From NCBI GenBank assembly GCA_000496135.1, contig KI542675.1:714059-778058 (forward strand): a stretch of DNA of 64,000 nucleotides. Direction: 5' to 3'. The translations under genes and the position numbers were made by a program. Source of the DNA: Thermoplasmatales archaeon E-plasma (GTDB lineage: Archaea > Thermoplasmatota > Thermoplasmata > Thermoplasmatales > Thermoplasmataceae). Of the stretch, positions 1 through 8,555 are shown in pieces (the stretch's first letter is position 1; each line of letters starts with the position of its first letter). The notes below the pieces were generated by a model. That model ran no database searches, was not told where the DNA came from, and saw only the letters and a program-made list of their open reading frames with translations.

Positions 1-1
1 C

Positions 2-886
2 AACCTGGGCATTGCCGGCGAAATGTTCAGATGGGAGATGTACGAGCATCTTGCAAAGTACATTGACGGAATTAAATTCTATGGGCATGTGAGATCATTT
101 GACAACAGATATTACCTTAAGGGAAGTGTTGCATCTGATTTGAATTTGAGGGAATCTCCACATTCAGAGGAGTTTGAATTCGTTCTTAACAATACAACAA
201 AGGATGTGAAAGTTCCCATTACAGGGCCATATACAATGATGGACTGGTCATTCAACGACCATTACGAAAAAAGGGATGAACTGGCAATGGCCTTTGCAAG
301 GGCAATCAATGCGGAAATCAAAAATCTGAAGAAGATATGGCAAAGATCTGGAAGATCGGGTCCACTGCAAATTCAGATTGATGAGCCTGCGGGTACAACT
401 CATAAAAATGAGGCGCATATTCTCACAGATTCAGTGAACGAATCAATTAAGGGAATCAGCGACTGCGAATTCACAATTCATGTGTGTTATACCAGCGGTT
501 ATCCTGAATTCTTCAAGTCTGTGCCCGATCTCAGACTACATGGATTAAATCTTGAATTTGCCAACAGAGATTCAGATGCTCCAGGAGTGAATGAAAATTC
601 CAGGAAAGGGTACATATTCCTGAAAAATTACATCGAGGCACTTGAAACATCTGATCACAAAATGTTCATGGGCCTTGGCGTCGTGGATGTTCACAGGGAT
701 TTCATTGAGCCTCCTGAATTAATCAGAGACAGAATACTGTTTGCCAACAGGATAATAGAGGATCCGAAACTGCTCAGAATAAATCCCGACTGTGGTCTGA
801 GAACGAGATCAATAGACACTTCATTCAGGAAGTTGCGAAATATGGTTGAGGGCACAAAGCTTGCCCAGGAAGCCATTTTCAGATAA
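2..886 (+). CDS. metE: Methionine synthase, MetE-type catalytic domain (5' end outside window)
   Basis: Cobalamin-independent methionine synthase, transferring a methyl group to homocysteine to make methionine in the cytoplasm. The frame is open to the left edge, so the true start lies outside the window. The zinc/homocysteine ligand pattern of the MetE C-terminal barrel is visible: His and Cys in 'HVCYTSGYPE', Glu in 'NLEFANRD', and the last Cys in 'NPDCGLRTR'. Archaeal MetE proteins are usually single-domain and correspond to the C-terminal half of the bacterial enzyme, which fits this fragment. Family assignment is firm. The methyl donor of archaeal single-domain enzymes (a corrinoid protein or a folate-like carrier) cannot be read from the sequence. 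Confidence 0.9.
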   Translation, partial: NLGIAGEMFRWEMYEHLAKYIDGIKFYGHVRSFDNRYYLKGSVASDLNLRESPHSEEFEFVLNNTTKDVKVPITGPYTMMDWSFNDHYEKRDELAMAFARAINAEIKNLKKIWQRSGRSGPLQIQIDEPAGTTHKNEAHILTDSVNESIKGISDCEFTIHVCYTSGYPEFFKSVPDLRLHGLNLEFANRDSDAPGVNENSRKGYIFLKNYIEALETSDHKMFMGLGVVDVHRDFIEPPELIRDRILFANRIIEDPKLLRINPDCGLRTRSIDTSFRKLRNMVEGTKLAQEAIFR

Positions 887-963
887 AATTTTATATTCAT
901 ATGAGAGTGCGCATTAAAATACCTCTCACTATGATATTATAGTAATTTTCAATAACCTCACAT

Positions 964-1863
964 ATGCAAAATTTCATTTACATACTGCTCACAGAAATAC
1001 TGATGACGCCCCTCATTGTGTATTTTCTCTATTACACTTCAGTTTTTTTTGATCATCTTAACACAAAGAAAATAGCGCTCATAATGCTGATTCTTTCAAT
1101 GATGTCCGGTATGTTGAATTCCATAAACTTCTATATTATCTTTCCAAAAACATTCCTTGATGAAGTTATGGCAATCAATATCTCAATGTTCGAGATGAGC
1201 GTGATATTATCATATATTCTTCTGTCTGCATTCAACGGGAATTTGAAGAGAATGACAAAAACCCATTCAAAATGGATATCCATATTGATAGGGTGGAATG
1301 AAATATCAATGGCCATTCTTCTATACAGTTTTGCCTATGGGTTTGGAACTGAAGGAGTCTACCTTAACATAATCAACCTTTTCGGGGCAGGAATAACAAA
1401 CTATCTTTTTACCATTCCAATGATCATAGAAATGGTATTTCTTTTCTCTCTGAAACTTCACAGGGGTCTTTCAGGGCGAATTCTGGTTTCCATAATACTG
1501 ATGCAGGCTTCAGATCCAGGTCTTTTTGGCGGCCAGTATTCCTTATACCTCACTGGAATATTTGCAGTGGTTATGGTATTTTCACTTTATTATACCCTTA
1601 CTTTCATTAATTCAGAAAGGGATAAACTTGAGCCTGGATGGGCTAAAAATTTCAGGTACTTCGTATTCTTCATATTTCTTTCGGCCATTGGTCTCATTTC
1701 AAGTGCTTTCATACCGGGAGAATTCGGAGTCAGGTGGATTATATTTTCACTGTCCATGGGATATTCCACAATTTATTATTTCCTGATCGCTTTGAGATAT
1801 TTTGATCCAGAAACCCCGGAAGGAATCAGAAGAAAGACAGTGGAAGCAAATAATGAATCATGA
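964..1863 (+). CDS. Polytopic membrane protein, paralogue of the N-terminal half of its convergent neighbour
   Basis: A 299-residue hydrophobic protein with about eight predicted membrane segments and no cofactor motif that I recognise. Short motifs ('MMSGML', an 'NE..M' segment, 'P..IEM') occur in the same order as in the N-terminal half of the convergent 657-residue protein at 1897-3870 ('MMNGML', 'NEFLM', 'PMALEM'), so I infer that the two are paralogues and that this one lacks the iron-sulphur tail. The ATG at 964 follows an AT-rich stretch. Function is unknown; a membrane anchor or quinone-interacting subunit is a guess from the neighbour only. Confidence 0.7.
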   Translation: MQNFIYILLTEILMTPLIVYFLYYTSVFFDHLNTKKIALIMLILSMMSGMLNSINFYIIFPKTFLDEVMAINISMFEMSVILSYILLSAFNGNLKRMTKTHSKWISILIGWNEISMAILLYSFAYGFGTEGVYLNIINLFGAGITNYLFTIPMIIEMVFLFSLKLHRGLSGRILVSIILMQASDPGLFGGQYSLYLTGIFAVVMVFSLYYTLTFINSERDKLEPGWAKNFRYFVFFIFLSAIGLISSAFIPGEFGVRWIIFSLSMGYSTIYYFLIALRYFDPETPEGIRRKTVEANNES

Positions 1864-1896
1864 TTAACGAAATATTCATCCGGATATTTCCCATAA

Positions 1897-3870
1897 TTAA
1901 TTTTTTTTCCTGAGACGATCGCGAATAAAGTGCCTGACATCATAGAAAAATATGTTTTCATAAGGGCATGCCTCAACGCAATCACCGATGCCAACACATC
2001 TTGAGTTCTTGAATTCCCCTGTTGATATGAAGTTTCCAGGCTGTGTGGATAAACCCACAGGGCATGCAGTGGCGCAATCCTTTGTCTTACAGTTTACGCA
2101 TTGCATTGGATCATTTACCTTCAATCTGAAGAAACCAAACTTGCTTATCCATCTGTTAAAATTTCCCCAGTGACAGTAACCAGTGTTTATGCAGCCATAA
2201 TTGCCGAAATAAGGCATTGTGAGAAAAACCGCATACCACATAAAATCGAATAATAAAATGTAGATAAAGAAGAGGGGATCGGTGCCATAAATACTGATTC
2301 CAAAAATATGGTATGAATTCAGGATCGAAAATATGGCACCAATGGCAAGGGATGTATATACCGTAAGGGAAACTACACGGTATATTTTATTTCGCTCCCC
2401 TTCTCTGCTGATATATCTGGCTGTTGGTGAGGTCCTGTTAAATTTTTTCATTGAATCATAAAATGTTCCCTGGTACATCAATGGCGCGGTGCAGAAAACT
2501 GAGCACAATTGTCTTGCACCAAATAAAAGAGACAGTATTCCGCTAATAAAATACGTTAGAAGCATAGGCACAATCAGATATGGAGCTAAACCTCCACCAG
2601 CACCTATTCCCATAGACCATCCAATGAATGGATAAATTTGTGCATTGGGAATTATGAAACTGGGAATTAGAATAGAATAAATTGCATATGCAAAAATTGT
2701 GAGACTTAACCTGATCTTATTTTCCAGTTCCCTTGTTTTAAGAATCTTAAATACAACCAGTGAACCCATTTCGAATCCCATCATAATTAGAAACCATGAT
2801 GAGCCTGTAATGCTGCCGATAACTATTACCACATCATAAAGAAAAGAAAGCATTATGCCATAGGCCGATCCTGATATTGCAGTCAGTGACATGGCATTGA
2901 TAAAAGTACCTGGTCCGAAATACTGAAAATCAAAGGTAGCACCCATTCCAAATTCCGCAATAAATATGGAAATCAGAAAAGTCGTTGACCACCTTCTGTT
3001 GGCCAGCCAGTATACCTTTTTTCCACCTTTAAAGTAAGAGGCGTTTATTATGGCATAAAGGTAAATGATCATTTCCACTATGATTGCAATGGAAACTATG
3101 GAATTCACATAATCATACTGATACAGGAGGATTCCACCCATCATCAGGCTATATGCGAGAATAATCAATATGATATATCTGGCAAAACCACCGGTTAAAA
3201 AATTCTGTCTATATAACGATTCAAACAGATATACAAGAAGGGTTGTCATAATGGCCCCTCCTGCAAAGACGGAAAAGAAAAGCCATTGGGAATAATTTAA
3301 TGCCGTCGGTGTGAGAAACATTATTACCGATTGAAACGTGATGAATATGAAAGGAGATTTATCAGTTTTCCTGATTGAAAGTAATGCTGTCAGGAACATC
3401 TCCAGGGCCATTGGAAAAATAAACCAGAAAGACGAGATGGAATTGAATATTATAGATAAAGTACTGAATGGTGAAACATAACGGAAAAATTGACCGGAAA
3501 TGTATGAATTGAAATCAAAGCTCATGAGGAATTCATTTAGGAGTGTTACAAAAATTATAATGAGGGTACTGACTTTTACCTGGACAAGAGGCCTCTCGAC
3601 ATGCCTAATGAACAGGATCAATGGATACACCATCTCAAGAGACATTATTCCAAGAGACAGAATGATTACATTCTCAGCAGAGAAATTATGAAATTCAAAG
3701 AAATAAATGGCTGGCCCAAGGAGCATTCCATTCATCATTGCCAGCAACAGATAGACAATGACTATTCTTACAGGACTCTCATGGAATCTGGAAAGATAAA
3801 GAATATAAGAAGCAGTAATTCCCATTCCAGTTGCCAGTGCAGTTAGAACGGCCAATGAAATGAGGTACAT
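1897..3870 (-). CDS. Large membrane protein with C-terminal ferredoxin-type iron-sulphur domain
   Basis: A 657-residue protein with well over ten membrane segments, followed by a cytoplasmic-type ferredoxin tail. Around residue 595 there is a cysteine cluster 'CVNCKTKDCATACPVG', and a second one 'CVGIGDCVEACPYEN' follows about 20 residues later. Together they could hold one or two cubane clusters. A further pair in the membrane part, 'CSVFCTAPL', resembles the Cys-x3-Cys motif of NapH/NosR/CcoG-type membrane ferredoxins. It probably carries electrons to or from the membrane quinone pool, but donor and acceptor are not evident. A TATA-like TTTTAAATA lies 20-30 bases upstream of the ATG, which supports this start. 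Confidence 0.8.
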   Translation of the reverse strand: MYLISLAVLTALATGMGITASYILYLSRFHESPVRIVIVYLLLAMMNGMLLGPAIYFFEFHNFSAENVIILSLGIMSLEMVYPLILFIRHVERPLVQVKVSTLIIIFVTLLNEFLMSFDFNSYISGQFFRYVSPFSTLSIIFNSISSFWFIFPMALEMFLTALLSIRKTDKSPFIFITFQSVIMFLTPTALNYSQWLFFSVFAGGAIMTTLLVYLFESLYRQNFLTGGFARYIILIILAYSLMMGGILLYQYDYVNSIVSIAIIVEMIIYLYAIINASYFKGGKKVYWLANRRWSTTFLISIFIAEFGMGATFDFQYFGPGTFINAMSLTAISGSAYGIMLSFLYDVVIVIGSITGSSWFLIMMGFEMGSLVVFKILKTRELENKIRLSLTIFAYAIYSILIPSFIIPNAQIYPFIGWSMGIGAGGGLAPYLIVPMLLTYFISGILSLLFGARQLCSVFCTAPLMYQGTFYDSMKKFNRTSPTARYISREGERNKIYRVVSLTVYTSLAIGAIFSILNSYHIFGISIYGTDPLFFIYILLFDFMWYAVFLTMPYFGNYGCINTGYCHWGNFNRWISKFGFFRLKVNDPMQCVNCKTKDCATACPVGLSTQPGNFISTGEFKNSRCVGIGDCVEACPYENIFFYDVRHFIRDRLRKKN

Positions 3871-3939
3871 TTTACTCGATCATCATAAAAAGTTATTTAA
3901 AACTGGTGAATCGTAAATATTATTCTAACACATTACTTT

Positions 3940-4551
3940 TCATGAATTTACATATTCTTCCAGAACTTTTTTCTTTCTCTGGCTATATTCCTCGTCAGTT
4001 ATGATTTTGTGTTCATTAAGCATTTTCAACTCAAATAGTCTCTTACCCAGCGGGCTTAAATTTGTGGGAGAAACTTCCTTATTTGATTCCTGGGCGGCAG
4101 AGATATTAGATTTACCTGTTACCATTGGTGATGGTTCATTTTCTTTCTGCGCAGAAGAGATCTTTGGCTTATCATCGTATACCGATGCCTTTGTATCTGT
4201 AGCATTCGTTGATTTCTCAGGTTCTAATGGTTCCCTGGAATGGACATCTTTTCTTCCTGATTCATTCGTATCATGGTTGATCGCCGTATTAGGGTCATTA
4301 ACAGACCGACCAGAACTTACATTTTCATTCTTAGTTTTCAATGGTTCATTTGATTCCTTTTTCTCACTCTTCACTTCAGTTTCTTTAGGTTTTGGAGTAA
4401 TGGAATCTTTTGATGTTGACTCAGTATTGCCTTTAGGCTGGTTATTCTTTTGATCCGAAGGATTGGACAGTTGTGTAAGCTTCGTTCCACATTTCTGACA
4501 GAATTTTGAACCTTCCGGAAGAATTGCTCCGCATTTAGGACATGTTATCAT
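3940..4551 (-). CDS. Zinc-ribbon / disordered linker / SHOCT-like protein
   Basis: The N-terminus is a rubredoxin-like zinc ribbon ('CPKCGAILPEG' then 'CQKCGTKL', two CxxC pairs). A polar, Ser/Lys/Glu/Pro-rich linker of about 120 residues follows, probably disordered. The last 30 residues ('LFELKMLNEHKIITDEEY...') match the short SHOCT helix pair (hydrophobic helix, 'G/K-I-I-T-DEEY'). Such proteins are common in Thermoplasmata but have no settled function; SHOCT is regarded as an oligomerisation or membrane-targeting module. A TATA box on the minus strand (about 4573-4580) sits about 25 bases upstream of the ATG, implying a leaderless transcript. Confidence 0.75.
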   Translation of the reverse strand: MITCPKCGAILPEGSKFCQKCGTKLTQLSNPSDQKNNQPKGNTESTSKDSITPKPKETEVKSEKKESNEPLKTKNENVSSGRSVNDPNTAINHDTNESGRKDVHSREPLEPEKSTNATDTKASVYDDKPKISSAQKENEPSPMVTGKSNISAAQESNKEVSPTNLSPLGKRLFELKMLNEHKIITDEEYSQRKKKVLEEYVNS

Positions 4552-4570
4552 AGGGAAAAAATAAGAGTTG

Positions 4571-4580
4571 GATATATAAA
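4571..4580 (-). promoter_or_regulatory. TATA box for the zinc-ribbon/SHOCT gene
   Basis: The minus strand reads TTTATATATC, centred about 25 bases before the ATG at 4551. That is the standard archaeal TATA-to-start distance, so transcription probably starts at or next to the ATG. Confidence 0.5.
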
Positions 4581-4907
4581 GATTAACTCTTTAAAATTAC
4601 CCCGTATCTTTCTCCATATTTTTTTTAAGCTGAAGCTTTGAGAATATTTTAAAAAAATACTGTCTTGAAAAGCATCCGTGGTAATTCCTTTTATTTCTTC
4701 ATAATTATGCAAATATTGGCGTTATGGTAATTTACCGACTCTATTTTTATACATTCTCAAAAGATTGAATAGCTGTTGTTTTTTTACAATAAATTGGATA
4801 TACCAGATGGTTTTTAATAATATTTAGTGAACAAAAGAAAGTTTAGAGCAGCAAAAATTTTTATCCTGCTTTAATAATTGCTAAACGTGTTTCGCTATGT
4901 ATATGTC
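4581..4907. other. Intergenic region, no gene seen
   Basis: A very AT-rich spacer. Several T and A runs are compatible with termination of plus-strand transcripts and with a promoter for the next operon (TTTAATAATT near 4871). I see no tRNA fold and no convincing coding frame. Confidence 0.4.
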
Positions 4908-5153
4908 ATGGACAGAAACTCACTGAATTCAGGAAATTATCATAGGGGTCTAAGAATGGAAGAATTGCGTTTAATAAATCATCTTAAAAAAACAAGTATT
5001 GGGAAAATTGCCTCCATAAAGTATCAGATGCCATTTTATTTGAATTGTAATAATGAAACAAACGAAGTATATTCACAGGCTTCTAATTTACATTCTTTAT
5101 GTGGAAATAAAAACGAAATTCAGTTGAAAAAAGGTTCAACGTGGGGGTTATAA
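4908..5153 (+). CDS. Possible small protein upstream of a surface protein
   Basis: An open frame of about 80 codons ending two bases before the ATG of the following surface-protein gene. Usable ATGs are at 4908 and 4956; the longer frame from the TTG at 4878 is unlikely because that codon lies within or next to the TATA-like region. The product is polar, Asn/Lys-rich, with no family that I recognise. The tight spacing to the next gene suggests co-transcription and perhaps translational coupling. It could equally be a chance frame within the leader of the next gene. Confidence 0.3.
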   Translation: MDRNSLNSGNYHRGLRMEELRLINHLKKTSIGKIASIKYQMPFYLNCNNETNEVYSQASNLHSLCGNKNEIQLKKGSTWGL

Positions 5154-5155
5154 TC

Positions 5156-6829
5156 ATGAATGCAAAGGTAGTGCTCTCATTTGTGATTGTTGCCATAGTT
5201 TTGCTTTCCGGAGTGGTATTTGGTATTCAGTCCAATGCCCAGGACGTTAATATAGCCAGCCAGCAGAATACAAGTTATAATGTTGTTATATCGAGTAACA
5301 CTGTCCTTCATGGAAACCTGTTTGCTGTTAATTTAACTATTGATCCAGGAGTAACCCTTGTTACTGAGGGGTATAGCATTATACTTAGCGGCAATTTTGA
5401 AAACTTTGGAAAAGTATGTGCAGGATTCAACATGAATTCTGCAACTCAATATGGCTATGCAATAGACTATCACCATTCGCTAGGTGGTTCAGGAGGTGGA
5501 GCAAGTTACATACCAACGACTAACGTTGTAGTATATAGGGCCGGTTCTACCATGGTTCCTGGAGGTGCCGCCGTAGAAGACCAGAGTGGATGTCCCGGTC
5601 AATCTGTAACTGTTTCAACAATTCAAAGTTACGTAACCATGGCAAACATCTCTAAATGGTTTAAAACAGGCATTCAGCAATACATTACCGGTGCAGCTGG
5701 AGGAGGTGTTACGGGAGCTTATGGTAGTACGGACGTCGGCGGTTTAGGTTCCTATGGGATTTATATTCAGGCTAATACAGTTAATGAAGGGAATATAGTC
5801 GCAGCTGGACAATCAGTATTTGATGGTTGCTATGATGCCAGCCAGGGTGCTGGAGGAGGTGGAACTATCCTGATAGCATATGGTAATGGAGGATGCATAC
5901 CTGGTGCTATAAGCAACAACGGGGGGATAGCAACTCCCGAATGCTCTTCATATCTGGTAGCTGGTGGTTCAGGAGGAAACGGTAGCGTAATTTCTATGAA
6001 CTACCAGAATGGGCAAGCCCCGGTAGCGGTTACCATGCAGGGGCCTCAGTGGGCATTCGATGGAGCTTACGCAGATTATGAAGTTCAGGAGACAGTATCA
6101 GTAAATGGACAAAGTATATCTCAGACTGCTTCGTATATTAATCAAACAATTACCAGCATTTGCATTCCTCTTCAGGAATTTCAGCTTTGTGATCTATCCT
6201 TTAATGAATACTTAAACTGTACACTATATTTTAATAATCCACAAAGTCTAATGGCAATAAACAGTACTGATTTAAACGATTTAAATTCGGGAAGCCTGCC
6301 AGGTACAGGGCAGATACAAATTGGAAACCAGATAACTGTAAATTCGCCAACAATAGTCACGGGAGTAGATGTAACTGTAAATTCAGGTAGTTATATAACT
6401 GACCAGATAAATTTCCTGTACGGAGATACCGGGAATCAGGCGTCAGTGTGGATATCACAATCCTCTGGAATGGTTATCAAATTCTCCTACACACAATCTT
6501 CTTCGTCTGGAACATACAGTTATAAGGACACGGCAACTATGAATCTAGTAAAGACTAATATAGCAATGTCACAACCCGCACCAAAAAATAATGTAATACT
6601 CTATGCAGCAATTGGAGGAATAATAGCTGCGATTGTCATGGTGTCTTTTGCCGCTTACAGGGGCGGGTATATGGATTTGGAGAAATTCCGGAGGTCTGTT
6701 AAGGTAAAAAGCAGTCAGGGAAACAATTCCAACGAAATCATTCGCAAACTAAGGGACCTTAGGGATTCCGGGTTGATAACTAACGAAGATTTTAACAGAA
6801 GGCTTGAGGATATATTGTCTAAAAAATAA
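5156..6829 (+). CDS. Secreted glycine-rich membrane-anchored protein with cytoplasmic SHOCT tail
   Basis: The protein begins with a typical signal or anchor helix (residues about 3-25). A long extracellular region follows, rich in Gly, Ser, Thr and Asn, with blocks such as 'GGSGGGAS' and 'GAGGGGTILIAYGNGG', suggesting a parallel beta-helix or adhesin-like fold. A membrane helix lies near residue 480 ('ILYAAIGGIIAAIVMV'), then about 45 cytoplasmic residues ending in a SHOCT-like hairpin ('RKLRDLRDSGLITNEDF'). A GTG 15 bases upstream is in frame, but the ATG at 5156 is preceded by a GGGGGTT ribosome-binding sequence and puts the signal peptide at the N-terminus. Likely a cell-surface protein; ligand unknown. 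Confidence 0.75.
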   Translation: MNAKVVLSFVIVAIVLLSGVVFGIQSNAQDVNIASQQNTSYNVVISSNTVLHGNLFAVNLTIDPGVTLVTEGYSIILSGNFENFGKVCAGFNMNSATQYGYAIDYHHSLGGSGGGASYIPTTNVVVYRAGSTMVPGGAAVEDQSGCPGQSVTVSTIQSYVTMANISKWFKTGIQQYITGAAGGGVTGAYGSTDVGGLGSYGIYIQANTVNEGNIVAAGQSVFDGCYDASQGAGGGGTILIAYGNGGCIPGAISNNGGIATPECSSYLVAGGSGGNGSVISMNYQNGQAPVAVTMQGPQWAFDGAYADYEVQETVSVNGQSISQTASYINQTITSICIPLQEFQLCDLSFNEYLNCTLYFNNPQSLMAINSTDLNDLNSGSLPGTGQIQIGNQITVNSPTIVTGVDVTVNSGSYITDQINFLYGDTGNQASVWISQSSGMVIKFSYTQSSSSGTYSYKDTATMNLVKTNIAMSQPAPKNNVILYAAIGGIIAAIVMVSFAAYRGGYMDLEKFRRSVKVKSSQGNNSNEIIRKLRDLRDSGLITNEDFNRRLEDILSKK

Positions 6830-6872
6830 TTATGAAGGTGTTGTTAAGCTGAGTATATCAGCAAATAAAATA

Positions 6873-6944
6873 TGGACTGGAGGGGACTTGAACCCCTGGC
6901 CTCTTCCATGCCAAGGAAGCGATCTACCGCTGATCTACCAGCCC
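6873..6944 (-). tRNA. tRNA-Ala (anticodon GGC)
   Basis: On the minus strand a full cloverleaf can be drawn: acceptor GGGCTGG with CCAGTCC, anticodon stem CTTCC/GGAAG enclosing loop TTGGCAT (anticodon GGC), and T arm AGGGG-TTCAAGT-CCCCT. The acceptor contains the G3:U70 wobble pair, the classical identity element for alanyl-tRNA synthetase. No CCA is encoded and no intron is present. Confidence 0.95.
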
Positions 6945-7107
6945 ATTATGCCCTAAGTTATTCTTACATTAAATATTTGATCATATTGAAAGCGATGTTC
7001 CCAATAAGGATCAGGCAATTTGTTCTGGCACATGATTTGTTTAGTATGATTCTCTTTTGCTTTTTATTCTTGCAAAAACATTATTAAGTTTGTGCTAGTA
7101 TAAACAT

Positions 7108-8103
7108 GTGAATTTAACCCAATTGGATAGAATAATCTTGAAAAATATCCAATGGCCAAACGACTTTTCTGAGAAAAGATTTTGTCTTTGGGATATCAGT
7201 AGAAAATACAACTATTCAATTGTAACCGTTAAGAATAGATGGGAGGCAATGGTTTCATCCGGTTTCATCGTGAGTTTGAAAGTAAAGCCCAATAACGAAC
7301 TTTTCGGACTGAGGAGAGGTCTCGTTGCTTTGAAGAATAAACATTCAATGATAAAAGAAGAGGAAGAATTTTTAAAGCGGAACAAATATATAACTAACAC
7401 ATACTCCTTGGAAAATGAGGAAATCGGGATAGATTTTTTGTACCCATCAAATTTAGATCCCTTGGAATTTATCAATAAACAACTTGAATATAAGTTTAAA
7501 TTCAATGAATCTTCTTATGTGGCTATAGATAACAATCTCAGATGCCACATTACAAGAAAAGATTTGCTGATTTTGCGGGAGTTAATTAATCAACCCTTGC
7601 TGAACGCTAAGGAGCTTTCATCAATACTGGGAATAAAAAGAACTATTGTGGCAAAATCCCTGGATAAAATGTCAGAGGGAAATGCGTTCTCTGTAGATCC
7701 CATATTAAATATTTCATGTGTTGAAAATTTAATTTTCGCAATATATCACGCGTATGTAAAGGAAGGTTCCGAACAAAAAATAACAAGAGATATTTGCTTT
7801 TCATTAAAAGACAATTATCTCCTCACAAAATATTTTATTCCTGGCAGAGTTTTAATACTTGCTTCTTTTAATAATAATGAAGAGGTGGAGTCGTTCAAGC
7901 AACAGATGTCTTCATTTGATGTAAAAAAACAGAGCCTCAACACGATTTTTAAAACTAATCCGCAGAAATATTTCATATATGAGCAATTATTGAACGAACT
8001 TATAGAAAAACATTCCAGAAATGGACTGAATAACGAATCAGATGAGTTTTCAGAAGAGGAAGTTATACAAAATAAGAAGCTCGGTAAAGCTGATGATGTT
8101 TAA
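7108..8103 (+). CDS. Winged-helix transcriptional regulator with two HTH segments
   Basis: 331 residues. Residues about 3-60 form an AsnC/Lrp-like helix-turn-helix ('LDRIILKNIQW...WDISRKYNYSIVTVKNRWEAM'), and a second HTH is seen at about 150-200 ('DLLILRELINQPLLNAKELSSIL...IVAKSLDKM'). The intervening and C-terminal parts have the alternating pattern of small regulatory domains. The C-terminus is charged and probably flexible. The GTG at 7108 is the only reasonable start: the overlapping ATG is immediately followed by TGA in its frame. Ligand and target genes are not evident; the large downstream surface protein is a possible target. Confidence 0.7.
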   Translation: MNLTQLDRIILKNIQWPNDFSEKRFCLWDISRKYNYSIVTVKNRWEAMVSSGFIVSLKVKPNNELFGLRRGLVALKNKHSMIKEEEEFLKRNKYITNTYSLENEEIGIDFLYPSNLDPLEFINKQLEYKFKFNESSYVAIDNNLRCHITRKDLLILRELINQPLLNAKELSSILGIKRTIVAKSLDKMSEGNAFSVDPILNISCVENLIFAIYHAYVKEGSEQKITRDICFSLKDNYLLTKYFIPGRVLILASFNNNEEVESFKQQMSSFDVKKQSLNTIFKTNPQKYFIYEQLLNELIEKHSRNGLNNESDEFSEEEVIQNKKLGKADDV

Positions 8104-8555
8104 TTAACCGGTTCGATAGAATAAAGAATTAAGCAATTCAATGATCAGTTTTGTTTTTATTGATATTTTGAAAATTTTTGTCTAACTTCAATTTTAATGT
8201 AAGGCCTGCATTGTTCAGAATAACTTTTACGCCTTTTCAAGTCCGCCACTAATATATTCCCAGATATTCTCCGCAATGAAGTGTTATTAGTTCAAATATA
8301 ATTAGATGTCTTCAATATAATCTTCTATGGCATTATCCTATCTCCTCATATTTCGCTCAAATAATTTCTCCAGACTACCGGTCATATTGCCATCAGCCCC
8401 CCGATACATTATTGATTTTATTATTCCTTTTCCTGCAATTCATCTCATATCAAAAAGATGAAAAATTCTGTTTATTTGTTTCTTCAAATTTATCTTTATA
8501 TCATAATGCAGAGTGGGTACAAAATATTAATATAACCACATGGGATGTTTTCCAC
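8104..8555. other. Intergenic region, no gene supported
   Basis: About 450 bases of AT-rich DNA. An in-frame TTG at 8412 would extend the next protein by 48 residues. That extension is hydrophobic and poor in charge and looks like translated promoter DNA, so I leave it out. No RNA gene or repeat is evident. Confidence 0.35.

Noticed and set aside
4878..4907. TTG start for the small ORF before the surface protein
   Set aside because: The codon lies in the TATA-like region, so it would probably not be transcribed.
6872..7087. 71-codon plus-strand frame starting with 'MDWRGLEPLASS'
   Set aside because: This is the antisense translation of tRNA-Ala; the phrase is a classical artefact of tRNA loci.
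8220..8280. Minus-strand tail resembling a transposase C-terminus
   Set aside because: Only about 18 codons are open and a stop lies directly upstream; too short to call a remnant.
8412..8555. N-terminal extension of the large membrane protein from a TTG
   Set aside because: The 48 extra residues look like translated promoter sequence, and the ATG at 8556 gives a normal membrane start.
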